From: WHUA01 sp964585785
GTDB lineage: Bacteria > Pseudomonadota > Alphaproteobacteria > UBA8366
Assembly (NCBI GenBank): GCA_964585785.1
Contig: CAZPFL010000022.1
Location: 1 to 35,965, forward strand
DNA: 35,965 nucleotides
Direction: 5' to 3'
A program made the translations under genes and the position numbers. Shown piece by piece: positions 25,217 to 33,243 of this stretch. The number at the start of each line of letters is the position of its first letter. The first letter of the stretch is position 1. The notes beneath the pieces are model-generated. The model saw only the letters and a program-made list of their open reading frames with translations, made no database searches and was not told the DNA's origin.

Positions 25217-25298
25217 ACCGCGCTGGCGACGATCGAAGAATGGCAACTGTCGCTTCACGGCTCAAAGCGGACTCGCCGGCATTGCCGTTCCCCCGCCA

Positions 25299-25330
25299 TT
25301 GACAGCGCGCGCCGTCTGGTTCGCAATACT
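25299..25330 (+). promoter_or_regulatory. Candidate promoter of the flavoprotein gene
   Basis: A perfect -35 hexamer TTGACA lies at 25299-25304. At the 17-base spacing the -10 is only CGCAAT (25322-25327); AATACT fits better but needs a 20-base spacing. The gene's own Shine-Dalgarno (CGGGAGGA) follows immediately, so the leader would be very short. Confidence 0.3.
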
Positions 25331-25345
25331 GGCGGGAGGAACGCC

Positions 25346-26506
25346 ATGGAGACGCCCAACCCTACGTTGGCGCGTGCCCGTGCGCTTGGCGACGATATCG
25401 CCGCGGCCGCGGACGAGATCGAGCGGACCCGGCGCATGCCGGCCGACCTGCTCGACAAGCTTCACCGTGCGCGGCTCTGCCGCATGCTGTTGCCGCGCGC
25501 CTTCGACGGCGACGAAGTCGATCCGGGAACCTATCTGCTGGCGCTCGAGGCTGTGGCGCGGCACGACGCGTCGGTCGCCTGGAACCTGTTCACCGCGAAC
25601 AGCGCCGCGTTGATCGCCCCCCATCTCGAGCCGGAGACGGCGCGGACCATCTTCGGCCCGGCGAATGCGGTGGTCGCCTGGGGGCCGCCGAACGCGACCT
25701 TTGCGAAAGTTGAACCAGGCGGCTATCGGGTCAGCGGCCGCTGGAATTTCGCCAGCGGCTGCCGCGCCGCGACCTGGATGGGCCTGCATTGCCAGGTCGC
25801 GGAGCCCGACGGCACGATCCGGTTGAATAAGGCCGGCCACCCGGCGATCCGCACCATGCTGTTTCCGGTAGAGAAGGCGCGGCTGATCGATACCTGGGAC
25901 ACGATCGGCCTGCGCGGCACCGCGTCGGACTCCTACAGCGTCGAGGATCTGTTCGTCGCCGACGCCTTCACCGGCACGCGCGAGGAGCCGGAATCCCGCC
26001 GCGACCCCGGACGGCTCTATGCCATCCCGATGCAAGGGCTCTATGCCGTCGGTGTCGCCGGCGTCGCGCTGGGAACGGCGGGCGCGATGCTCGCCGCCTT
26101 CCGGGCGCTTGCCACCGCCAAGACGCCGCGCGGGCTCAACCGCCTCGCCGACAGCCCCGCCATCCAAAGCGGGGTGGCCCTGGCGGAAGCTCGCCTCGGG
26201 GCCGCCCGCGCCTATGCGCTGGAAACCCTCGCCGACGTCTATGCGCACGCCGGCGCCGATGGCGCGATCGACTTCGCGGAGCGGGCGCGCGTCCGTCTTG
26301 CGACGAGCAACGCGATCCAGGGCGCGATCGAGGTCGCCGACTGGACCTATAAGCGCGCCGGCGTCGACGCGATCTTTCCCGGCGGCGCCTTCCAGCGCCG
26401 TTTCCGCGACATCCATACGCTGTCGCAGCAGATGCAATCGCGCGACGCGCATTTCGAGGCGGTAGGCCAGGTGATGCTCGGCCGCCCGCCGGCCGTATTT
26501 TACTGA
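25346..26506 (+). CDS. Acyl-CoA-dehydrogenase-fold flavoprotein (class D monooxygenase-like)
   Basis: The 386-residue protein has the acyl-CoA dehydrogenase fold: helical N-terminus (RMPADLLDKLHRARLCRMLL), a beta domain with YRVSGRWNFASGCRAATW and DTIGLRGTASDSYSVEDLF, and a helical C-terminus. The end, FQRRFRDIHTLSQQMQSRDA, resembles the flavin-dependent monooxygenases (HsaA/DszC group) more than true dehydrogenases. These use FMNH2 or FADH2 from a partner reductase to hydroxylate small or aromatic substrates; that use is inferred. It has a strong ribosome-binding site (GGGAGGA) and ends 15 bases from the stop of the convergent ATP-grasp/decarboxylase gene. No reductase gene is next to it. 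Confidence 0.8.
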   Translation: METPNPTLARARALGDDIAAAADEIERTRRMPADLLDKLHRARLCRMLLPRAFDGDEVDPGTYLLALEAVARHDASVAWNLFTANSAALIAPHLEPETARTIFGPANAVVAWGPPNATFAKVEPGGYRVSGRWNFASGCRAATWMGLHCQVAEPDGTIRLNKAGHPAIRTMLFPVEKARLIDTWDTIGLRGTASDSYSVEDLFVADAFTGTREEPESRRDPGRLYAIPMQGLYAVGVAGVALGTAGAMLAAFRALATAKTPRGLNRLADSPAIQSGVALAEARLGAARAYALETLADVYAHAGADGAIDFAERARVRLATSNAIQGAIEVADWTYKRAGVDAIFPGGAFQRRFRDIHTLSQQMQSRDAHFEAVGQVMLGRPPAVFY

Positions 26507-26521
26507 TTTGTTGGTCGGCTC

Positions 26522-29269
26522 TTATCGCCCTCGGCTGCTTTCCGCGGCAACGGCCCCGTCGGCCATCGGCGTGATCGCCCTCCCGAAATCCAGCACCGCA
26601 TCGACGAGCGTGTCCACGTCGCGCCGTTGCGTGCGGTGATTGAACAGCGCCGCGCGGATGGCGAGCCGACCATCGACGACCGTTGTTGACGGCGCGGCGA
26701 TGCCGGACTCCTGGACATCCGCGACGATCTTGGCGTTGACCGTATCGGCGTCCGCGGCGCGGTAGCGGAAGCAGACGATGTTGATCTGCGCCGGGGCGAG
26801 CAGCTCCAGCTCGGGCTCCGCGCGGACACGCTTTTCGAGATAGCGCGCCAGCCCGCAACTCCGCGCGATGACCGCGCCGAGCTGCTCGGTGCCGTAAGCC
26901 TTGAGGGTGAACCATGTCTTGAGCGCCCGGAAGCCGCGCGACAGGTCCGGGCCGTAATCGCAGGGCCAGTCGGTGCCGGCCGCCAGACCGTGCGTCTCGC
27001 GGCGGAGATAGGCGGCCGGCGAGGCGAAGGTGTCGCGCTGCCGCGCGCCGTCGCGCACGAGAATGAAGCCCGCGTCATAAGGCACCTGGCCCCATTTGTG
27101 GAAGTCGAAGGCGATCGAGTCGGCCGTCTCGATGCCGGCGAGGCGCGGCGCCAGCACGGGCGACAGCATGGCCAGCGCGCCATAAGCGCCATCGACATGG
27201 AACCACAGCCCTTCGTCGCGGCAGATATCGTGTAGCGCTGCAAGGTCGTCGATCGCGCCGATATCGACAGTGCCGGCCGACCCGACGACGAGGAAGGGCT
27301 GAAGGCCGGCCTTTCGATCCGCCGCGATGGCGTCGCGCAGCGCGGCGATGTCGATGCGGTGGCGCGTGTCCGTCGGGATGCGCCGCAACGAGCCGGTGCC
27401 GAGCCCGGAGAGGTCCATCGCCTGCGCAATGCAGAGATGCGCGGTTTCTGAGGTGTAGGCGCGGAGCCGCGCGCCCGCTTCCGTCAAGCCGACATGACGC
27501 GTCTCTTTGCCGAGCGCGGCCGTGCGCGCGACCAGCACGCCGATGAGATTCGCCATCGATGTTCCGGTGACGAAGAGGCCACTCGCGCCTTTGGGAAAGC
27601 CGAAAATCTGCCGCGTCCATTCGGCGATCTGCCGCTCGACCTCGATCGGCGCGTGGTCGCGGCCGCCGAGATTGGCGTTGAGGCCCGCCGCGAGCATCTC
27701 GGCCAGCATGCCGACCGCGGTGCCGCCGCCGTGGACCCAGCCCATGAAGCCTGGATGGGTGTTCCCCGTCGCGTAAGGCAGAATGAACTGCGCGAATTCC
27801 TCGTAGATGGCGGCGAGGGGCTCGGGCGCCTGCGGCAGCGCCGCGTGAAAATGTGCCCGGACATTGTCGGGCATGGGCCGCCATGTGGGGCGGTCGCGGA
27901 TATGCTCGAGGTAGTCGAGCATGTCGTCGAGCATCCGGTGGCCTTGAGCCCGGATGTCGTTCCAATCCGCGGGGTCGAGGGTGACCTCCGGGCCGGGCGC
28001 TGGATCGGGTTCCTCGGTCTCGTCGGCTTGGGGCGGCCCTTCCGCGCGGGCATGCAACATCGCGGTGAAGGCGTCGAAGAGCCGCCGCATCTGCGGCTGC
28101 TTGTAAGGAAAGACGTCCACGGGATCCATGTCGTGGACGATCATCGCGTTATGGCCTTCGAAGACCAGCAGCTTGCCGTCCTTGGTCTCCGCGCAGTCGA
28201 TCGCGAAATATTCCAGCCCGACCCGCTTGGTCATCTCCGCCAGCGCGTCCGCGTGGCGCCTCGCAAAGCCGTCGTCGAAGGTCGCCATGAAGCGGGCTTC
28301 TTCGGCGCGCTTCGCGGCGTTCTCCGCCATGTCGGCGTTGAGGTACCAGATCTTCCATTCGGCGGCGATCGCCATGTGGGAGGGAAAGGGCCGCCCGTCG
28401 ATCATGACGACGCGATACTTGCGGAACAATCCGTCCTTGTCGCGATAGTCGACGTAGCGGGAGATGAAGAAGTCGGCCTCCGGCTGCTGCCGCAGATACG
28501 CGTCGATGTCGGACGGCGCGTCGAGCTTGCCGAGGCCGCGGCCCGCATGGGAATCGAGCGGCCGGACGACCAGCGGGAAAACGCCGTCCGCGAGGCTTTC
28601 GCGAAGCGGCGCCTCTTCCCGGCCGATCTCGGCGAGGCGCGCCCGCGAAACGCGCGCGGTCATGGGGATGTGAAGACCGGGGACGGACGCCAGCAGCCTG
28701 GATAGCCCGTCTCGGTTCATTACCGCGATGTTTTGCGGCCGGTTCAGGACCGGGCGCGGCCAATTCTCGACCCACCGCGTGACGGTCGCCAGCGTGTCGC
28801 GCGTTTCCTCGGATTCCGGCACTGCGACGAAGGCGATATCGTGCTCGGGAAGCGGGTCGGGAAAGGGCTGGTTCGGGGCGACATAGAGCGTGTAGAGCTC
28901 GATATCCGAATCCTGCAGCAGGAACTCGATCGGCGTGTTCGCGCCCATGTCGACTTCGGCCGACAACGCCAGCACCCGCAGGCGTGGCGTCGGGGTGGCG
29001 GCGGGCAGCCGGAACAGGCGCTGGCTTTTCAACGCCACGGACTGCAACGCGAGGCCGCTCTCCCGATCACCGAGCAGCTGCACCACGACCGACAGGTCCA
29101 TGGCCGCCGCCGCGTTGCGCGGGTTTCGGGTCACCTCGTCCAGGAGGCTCTTCCAGAGCGGCTTGAGGTCGGTACCGCTGTAGGCAAGCTTCGTCAGCTT
29201 TGCGAGCCCCATTCGCGTCGGGGGAGGGTCCGCGTCGTCGCGCGGCAGGCTGGAGCGCTGGGCCGTCAT
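26522..29269 (-). CDS. ATP-grasp ligase fused to PLP-dependent (group II) decarboxylase
   Basis: This 915-residue protein joins two enzymes. Residues 20-90 are helical and TPR-like. Residues 95-180 form an alpha/beta lead-in. Residues 180-405 look like an ATP-grasp domain: FPLVVRPLDSHAGRGLGKLD (231-250), FISRYVDYRDKDGLFRKYRV, and a metal-binding end LLVFEGHNAMIVHD with E371 and N374. After an acidic Pro-rich linker (410-430), residues 432-900 match aromatic-amino-acid/group II decarboxylases: HPGFMGWVHGGGT, H611 stacking on PLP, D693 in HVDGAYGA and the PLP lysine K725 in FDFHKWGQ. All key residues seem intact. The likely chemistry is decarboxylation of an amino acid plus ATP-driven amide or peptide bond formation; substrates are unknown. 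The ATG at 29269 has a weak Shine-Dalgarno sequence. Confidence 0.85.
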   Translation of the reverse strand: MTAQRSSLPRDDADPPPTRMGLAKLTKLAYSGTDLKPLWKSLLDEVTRNPRNAAAAMDLSVVVQLLGDRESGLALQSVALKSQRLFRLPAATPTPRLRVLALSAEVDMGANTPIEFLLQDSDIELYTLYVAPNQPFPDPLPEHDIAFVAVPESEETRDTLATVTRWVENWPRPVLNRPQNIAVMNRDGLSRLLASVPGLHIPMTARVSRARLAEIGREEAPLRESLADGVFPLVVRPLDSHAGRGLGKLDAPSDIDAYLRQQPEADFFISRYVDYRDKDGLFRKYRVVMIDGRPFPSHMAIAAEWKIWYLNADMAENAAKRAEEARFMATFDDGFARRHADALAEMTKRVGLEYFAIDCAETKDGKLLVFEGHNAMIVHDMDPVDVFPYKQPQMRRLFDAFTAMLHARAEGPPQADETEEPDPAPGPEVTLDPADWNDIRAQGHRMLDDMLDYLEHIRDRPTWRPMPDNVRAHFHAALPQAPEPLAAIYEEFAQFILPYATGNTHPGFMGWVHGGGTAVGMLAEMLAAGLNANLGGRDHAPIEVERQIAEWTRQIFGFPKGASGLFVTGTSMANLIGVLVARTAALGKETRHVGLTEAGARLRAYTSETAHLCIAQAMDLSGLGTGSLRRIPTDTRHRIDIAALRDAIAADRKAGLQPFLVVGSAGTVDIGAIDDLAALHDICRDEGLWFHVDGAYGALAMLSPVLAPRLAGIETADSIAFDFHKWGQVPYDAGFILVRDGARQRDTFASPAAYLRRETHGLAAGTDWPCDYGPDLSRGFRALKTWFTLKAYGTEQLGAVIARSCGLARYLEKRVRAEPELELLAPAQINIVCFRYRAADADTVNAKIVADVQESGIAAPSTTVVDGRLAIRAALFNHRTQRRDVDTLVDAVLDFGRAITPMADGAVAAESSRGR

Positions 29270-29322
29270 TTAGTAGCTTTCAAGAACGGCGACACTACAA
29301 ATTGTGACGCGAACCTGGGAAA

Positions 29323-29352
29323 GCTATAGCCTGTCCATGGGTCGAACCTCAA
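29323..29352 (-). promoter_or_regulatory. Candidate promoter of the fusion gene
   Basis: On the minus strand, TTGAGG (29352-29347) and TATAGC (29328-29323) are separated by 18 bases, giving a predicted leader of about 46 bases. Each hexamer matches consensus at four positions. An inverted repeat lies directly upstream of the -35. Confidence 0.45.
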
Positions 29353-29356
29353 CACC

Positions 29357-29383
29357 TTCGCGGCAATGCGACCGGACCGCGAA
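29357..29383. repeat. Inverted repeat upstream of the fusion-gene promoter
   Basis: TTCGCGG (29357-29363) and CCGCGAA (29377-29383) are exact mirror copies with a 13-base spacer. The element sits just upstream of the candidate -35, the usual place for an activator site, though it could also be a chance GC-rich dyad. Confidence 0.4.
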
Positions 29384-29440
29384 GATTTGTCGCTGAGGCG
29401 AAGGGCGGGTCTTGAACGGCGAGACACCCCGCCGGAACGG

Positions 29441-29680
29441 CTATGGCTGCGTGCCGGCGGCGCCCTGCGGACGATCGTAAATCCATGCGGCCACCAGAGA
29501 CCGCGCGCTTTTCACATCCGCTTCGGGATGGTGCGTGCGATAGACCCGCGCCGCGGCCAGGAAAGCGTTGCGGTCCGCCATGCCCGCCGCCCGAAGGTTG
29601 TCATAGGCGCGAATGACGGCGCCGCGGCAGCGCGGCATGCGCTTGATCACCGGCGCGCCGGTGCTGCTGCTCGAGGTCAT
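29441..29680 (-). CDS. Small conserved-looking protein of unknown function
   Basis: I do not recognise a named family. With ATG at 29680 the product has 79 residues: a Ser/Thr-rich start, then RCRGAVIRAYDNLRAAGM, AFLAAARVYRTHHPEAD and SARSLVAAWIYDRP. It is helical, fairly basic and soluble, with no signal peptide. The frame is open further upstream to 29839, but the residues there are low-quality, and a good promoter (29781-29809) lies inside that stretch, which supports the short form. It lies 171 bases upstream of the fusion gene on the same strand and could share its transcript. The ribosome-binding site is weak. Confidence 0.6.
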   Translation of the reverse strand: MTSSSSTGAPVIKRMPRCRGAVIRAYDNLRAAGMADRNAFLAAARVYRTHHPEADVKSARSLVAAWIYDRPQGAAGTQP

Positions 29681-29711
29681 GGTTGCTCGCTGCGTCCCTT
29701 GCTTCTGTTCC

Positions 29712-29721
29712 TTAGCGCTAA
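29712..29721. repeat. Perfect palindrome TTAGCGCTAA in the leader of the small gene
   Basis: A 10-base perfect palindrome lies about 32 bases before the small-gene ATG. On the minus strand it is preceded by a short CCAC/GTGG stem and TTTTT, together resembling a weak attenuator. Confidence 0.3.
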
Positions 29722-29780
29722 AAACCCACCCGAGTGGAGGCCCGAAATGACCTGGGGTGGGGTCGGTCCCGTTTGCGCAA

Positions 29781-29809
29781 ATGATAATAATTCGCCGGAT
29801 GCACTGCAA
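29781..29809 (-). promoter_or_regulatory. Promoter of the small unknown gene
   Basis: On the minus strand, TTGCAG (29809-29804) and TATCAT (29786-29781) are spaced by exactly 17 bases; the -10 matches consensus at five of six positions. The predicted start near 29774 gives a leader of about 95 bases. Confidence 0.55.
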
Positions 29810-29888
29810 ATTGGGATGTACCGCGGCGGCGAACGCCACGGCAGCCGGCTCCGTTACCGCGGAGCGAGGACGGACGGAAGCGTTCGGG

Positions 29889-30446
29889 TTACCAGCCGAA
29901 AGAAATCGGGTGGGAATAATAGAGGGTGAGCAGCTCGGTGCCCGGGTTGTGGTCGTAGATATTCGCGTTCGAGATATGGTGGAACCCGAGCCCGATGCGC
30001 GAGTGATTGTCGAAGCGCCACGCCAGCGTCGCTCCGGTCTTGAACTCGAGCGTGCCGCCGAGATCCTGGCCGTCCCCCGCGCTGTAGCCGCCCACCGCGG
30101 CCTGCGGCGTCAGCACGATGCGTCGCCCGAAGAAGATATCGCCGCTCAGGCAGAAATATCCGTAAAGCGATTTGTCGGTCGTCGCGATGATGCCGAGCGA
30201 CGGGCGGATATAGAAGAGCTCGAGCTTCGGCCCGGCGCGGTATTCCGCGCTGAAGAGAACGGCGTCGTTGCGCTTCGTGACAATGTTCCCGATGCTGCCG
30301 ACGCCGACGGTCAGCAACGCCGGCTCGCCGTTGGTGCCATGCAGCATGCTGTCTTTGGCAAGCGCCGGCCCTCCGCTCAAGCACCCGGCAATCAAGCCGA
30401 ATGCGATCAGCACACGCCGGCAACGCACGTAGACCCACCCCTGCAT
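29889..30446 (-). CDS. pagL: Lipid A 3-O-deacylase (PagL-type, acyloxyacyl hydrolase family)
   Basis: PagL is an outer-membrane beta-barrel that removes the 3-O acyl chain of lipid A. The 185-residue precursor has a signal peptide (LIAFGLIAGCLSGGPALA, residues 13-30). The catalytic motif HxSNA is present as FHHISNANI with H157 and S159. E171 lies 12 residues after the Ser, the same spacing as the catalytic Glu of Pseudomonas PagL. Alternating beta strands (FKTGATLAWRFDNHSRIGLG) and a C-terminal aromatic residue (ISFGW) fit a barrel. A Shine-Dalgarno sequence (GGGGGAG) precedes the ATG. It would alter the membrane anchor of LPS, affecting host recognition or envelope stress. Confidence 0.85.
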   Translation of the reverse strand: MQGWVYVRCRRVLIAFGLIAGCLSGGPALAKDSMLHGTNGEPALLTVGVGSIGNIVTKRNDAVLFSAEYRAGPKLELFYIRPSLGIIATTDKSLYGYFCLSGDIFFGRRIVLTPQAAVGGYSAGDGQDLGGTLEFKTGATLAWRFDNHSRIGLGFHHISNANIYDHNPGTELLTLYYSHPISFGW

Positions 30447-30836
30447 GACGCTCCCCCGTCTCGTTGGCCCATATTCTTTTGGGAATAATCGATGAAGTCA
30501 AAAAGAATTGCCGGCCCCGGGGCGCCGTCGCCGGACGCACCGGCACGGCAATCGGCGGAAAAATGCGAATGCCTGGCGGAAGTGGGGCGGCCGCGCCGCC
30601 CTGTGGCAATTTGTATCACCCGCGTCGGCGGTCGGCGATCCGGCCGGCTGTCACGGCGCCGATTTGGGGAAGACGTGCCGGCGGACGTATCATCAATTGT
30701 GACCACTGGAGCTGCCGTGCGGGCGGGTTTCCTGCCGGATCGATCCCGATGCGGAACCGTCCGGGTGGAAGGGCACGGCAGCGAAACAGGCCAAGGCCGC
30801 CGTTGCGCGGCGGCATCGCCAAAAGGATACGGTGTC
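30447..30836. promoter_or_regulatory. Divergent region between pagL and the acyl-CoA dehydrogenase operon
   Basis: These 390 bases should hold two promoters. On the pagL side a perfect-looking TTGACT occurs on the minus strand near 30500, but no matching -10 at 17 bases is evident. The frame of the downstream dehydrogenase stays open back to 30492, but those residues are Arg/Gly/Pro-rich and do not resemble the family, so I treat it as non-coding. AAAAGGA precedes the dehydrogenase ATG. Confidence 0.4.
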
Positions 30837-32066
30837 ATGGATTTTGCGATCGAGGATTCTCCCGAACAGAGCGCGTTCCGGGCGGAGGTGCGTGGCTGGC
30901 TAGCGCGCAACCTGCCCGCGGAGCTCGACCATCCCGTGGACGCCGTCGACCTGACCTTCGAGCAGTACCAGCTGCGCCGGATCCTTGGCCGGCGGCTGGG
31001 CGAGCGCGGCTGGCTTTATCCCACCATGCCGACCGACTATGGCGGCGGCGATCTGCCGGTCGAGAAGACGGTGATTCTGTACGACGAGATGGCGCGGATC
31101 GGGTTGACGCTGCCGCCTTACTATGACGCGGGCGGGCGCATGGCCGCGCCGACGATTCTGGTCTGGGGGACGGACGAGCATAAGAAGCGCTTCCTGCCGC
31201 CAATTTGCAGGGGCGAGGTGCGTAGCTGGCAGCTCCTGAGCGAGCCGGGTGCCGGCTCCGATCTGGCCAGTGTCAAGACCACCGCCATTCGCGACGGCGA
31301 CGCCTATGTCGTGAACGGGCAGAAGGTGTTCGTCGGCAGCGCGCATGGCGCCGACCAATCCTGGACGATTGTCGTCACCGACCCCAAGGGCGAGCGACAC
31401 AAGAACCTTTCCTGGCTGATGATCCCGATGGACTTGCCCGGGATCAGCGTCGTGCCGATGGACCTGTTGACCGCGGGCGGCGAGGGCGCCGGCGGCTGCG
31501 GCGTCAAGAACTCGGTCTTCTTCGACGACGTGCGCGTCCCGGCCGAGAACCTGGTCGGCGGCGAGAATAACGGCTGGCGTGTCGCGACCACCCATCTCGA
31601 GGTCGAGCACGGCGGTGTCGGCCGGCTGGCCGATCGCCGGATCATCTACGAGTTCATCGGCTACTGCCAAGAGCGGCAGGATGGGCACGCGATTATCGAC
31701 GACCCGGAAGCGCGCGCCGATCTGGTCGAGATGTTCATCGAGGCCGAGATCACGCGTCTCTTCGCGTTGCGCAATCACTGGCTGTCCCACACCGATCAGC
31801 CGCGCTCTTATGAGGGCGCGCAATACAGCCTGCGGCGCAAGCTGTCCGGACTCGACATCGCCGAGAGGATGCTGCGCATCGCCGGCCCCTGTGTCCTCAC
31901 CAAGGATGCGCGGTGGGGCCCGTTGCGCGGCGCGATCGAATATTTCCAGCGCGATGCGATCACCGCGCTGCACCCGGGCGCTACGACCGATATCCAGCGG
32001 GTCATCATGGCGCGGCGGATCGGCATCGGCCGGCGCGAGCGCGAAAAAGCCGGCGTGCTGCGATAA
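30837..32066 (+). CDS. Acyl-CoA dehydrogenase family protein, subunit 1
   Basis: The 409-residue flavoprotein begins MDFAIEDSPEQSAFRAEVRGWL. It carries the substrate/FAD block SWQLLSEPGAGSDLASVKTT, AYVVNGQKVFVGSAHGADQS and SVFFDDVRVPAENLVGGENNGW. The C-terminal helical domain contains QYSLRRKLSGLDIAERML and an RDAITALHPGATTDIQR-like end. It should oxidise an acyl-CoA to the enoyl-CoA with FAD and ETF. A second, shorter paralogue follows 16 bases later, an arrangement seen in heteromeric alpha2-beta2 acyl-CoA dehydrogenases for steroid side chains and other bulky acids. I chose the ATG at 30837 because it has AAAAGGA upstream and starts family homology. Confidence 0.9.
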   Translation: MDFAIEDSPEQSAFRAEVRGWLARNLPAELDHPVDAVDLTFEQYQLRRILGRRLGERGWLYPTMPTDYGGGDLPVEKTVILYDEMARIGLTLPPYYDAGGRMAAPTILVWGTDEHKKRFLPPICRGEVRSWQLLSEPGAGSDLASVKTTAIRDGDAYVVNGQKVFVGSAHGADQSWTIVVTDPKGERHKNLSWLMIPMDLPGISVVPMDLLTAGGEGAGGCGVKNSVFFDDVRVPAENLVGGENNGWRVATTHLEVEHGGVGRLADRRIIYEFIGYCQERQDGHAIIDDPEARADLVEMFIEAEITRLFALRNHWLSHTDQPRSYEGAQYSLRRKLSGLDIAERMLRIAGPCVLTKDARWGPLRGAIEYFQRDAITALHPGATTDIQRVIMARRIGIGRREREKAGVLR

Positions 32067-32082
32067 GGCGGAGGAAACGGCG

Positions 32083-33210
32083 ATGGATCTCTCGCTCGAC
32101 GAAACCCAGCAGCTGATCCAGGAATCGGTCAGGGGTTTCGTGCGCTCGGACTGCAGCAAGGATGTGTTGCTCGACCTTGACCGCAATCCGGCGCGCATGA
32201 TGGACGGGCTGTGGCAAAAGATGGCCCAGCTCGGCTGGACCGGGATGGCGATCCCGGAGGCTTACGACGGCACGGGCAACACGATGACTGACGTCGCCGT
32301 CCTGTTCGAGGAGCTCGGCGCCGGGCCGGTGCCGGGACCGCTCTTCTCCTCCGCCGTTCTCGGCGCGCGGATGCTGCTGGAGGGGGCAACGGATGGGCAG
32401 AAGAAGGCGTGGCTGCCGGAGGTCGCGCGGGGGGAGCGGGTGCTGGCGCTTGCGGTAACCGAGGCGCAGTACGGATGGTCGGCGGATCATATCCGGCTGG
32501 TGGCGCAGCGGGACGGTTCGGGCTATCGGCTCGGCGGCACCAAGCTTTTCGTGCATGACGCAGGCCTCGCAACGGATCTGCTCGTATTCGTCCGCACCGA
32601 CGACGTCGACGGAATCAGCGCGCTCCGCGTCGACGCACGGGCGCCGGGTGTGGCCATCCGCCCGCTTGACGGCTTTCTTACGGGGCTGAGCGAGGTGCGG
32701 TTGGACGATGTCCGGGTGGACGCTGCCGATCGGGTCGGGTCCGGCGGCGCCGCGTGGGAGGCGCTCGAGCGCGCCATGCTGTCGGCCGTTCCCGTGCTCT
32801 GTGCCTACAAGGTCGGCGGCTGCCGGGCCGTGTATGACCTTTCAGTCGACTATTCCCGGGAGCGCGCGCAGTTCGGTCAGCCCATCGGCCGTTTTCAGCG
32901 CGTACAGGATCACATCATCCACATCGTCAACTATCTGGATGCCGCACGCTGGACGACCTACGAGGCGCTGTGGAAGCTGGACAGCGGCGCCGACGCCGCG
33001 ACGAGCGTCCACATGGCGAAATCCGTTGCGTCGGAGAGCTATCTGCGCGCGTGCGATTACGGGCATGAAGTGCATGCGGGTATCGGGGTCGTGCGCGAAT
33101 ACGGGCTGACGCTCCATACCAAGATGTCGCGCGCGCTCTATCATTGCCTGGGCGCGCCGAAGCTTCATCGAAAACAAATGGAAAGTGCGCTCGGGCTCGT
33201 GCCGGCGTGA
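32083..33210 (+). CDS. Acyl-CoA dehydrogenase family protein, subunit 2
   Basis: This 375-residue paralogue starts MDLSLDETQQLIQESVRGFV with a GGAGG Shine-Dalgarno upstream. It keeps the C-terminal block YSRERAQFGQPIGRFQRVQDH and the GIGVVREYGLTLHTKMSRAL end. The mid-domain motif that is TEPxxGSD in typical enzymes is TEAQYGWSADHI here. The divergence suggests the non-catalytic or FAD-sharing partner of the preceding dehydrogenase. The open frame runs upstream into the first gene, but that part is a shadow. A CoA-transferase gene follows after 33 bases. Confidence 0.9.
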   Translation: MDLSLDETQQLIQESVRGFVRSDCSKDVLLDLDRNPARMMDGLWQKMAQLGWTGMAIPEAYDGTGNTMTDVAVLFEELGAGPVPGPLFSSAVLGARMLLEGATDGQKKAWLPEVARGERVLALAVTEAQYGWSADHIRLVAQRDGSGYRLGGTKLFVHDAGLATDLLVFVRTDDVDGISALRVDARAPGVAIRPLDGFLTGLSEVRLDDVRVDAADRVGSGGAAWEALERAMLSAVPVLCAYKVGGCRAVYDLSVDYSRERAQFGQPIGRFQRVQDHIIHIVNYLDAARWTTYEALWKLDSGADAATSVHMAKSVASESYLRACDYGHEVHAGIGVVREYGLTLHTKMSRALYHCLGAPKLHRKQMESALGLVPA

Positions 33211-33243
33211 TCGGCCATTCATCTCGCGGGAGGGAACGGGACA

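Noticed and set aside
27494..28705. 403-codon plus-strand frame opposite the fusion gene
   Set aside because: Antisense shadow of the decarboxylase/ATP-grasp gene; no family motifs.
30492..30836. N-terminal extension of the first acyl-CoA dehydrogenase
   Set aside because: No family similarity before MDFAIEDSPEQ, and a Shine-Dalgarno precedes that ATG.
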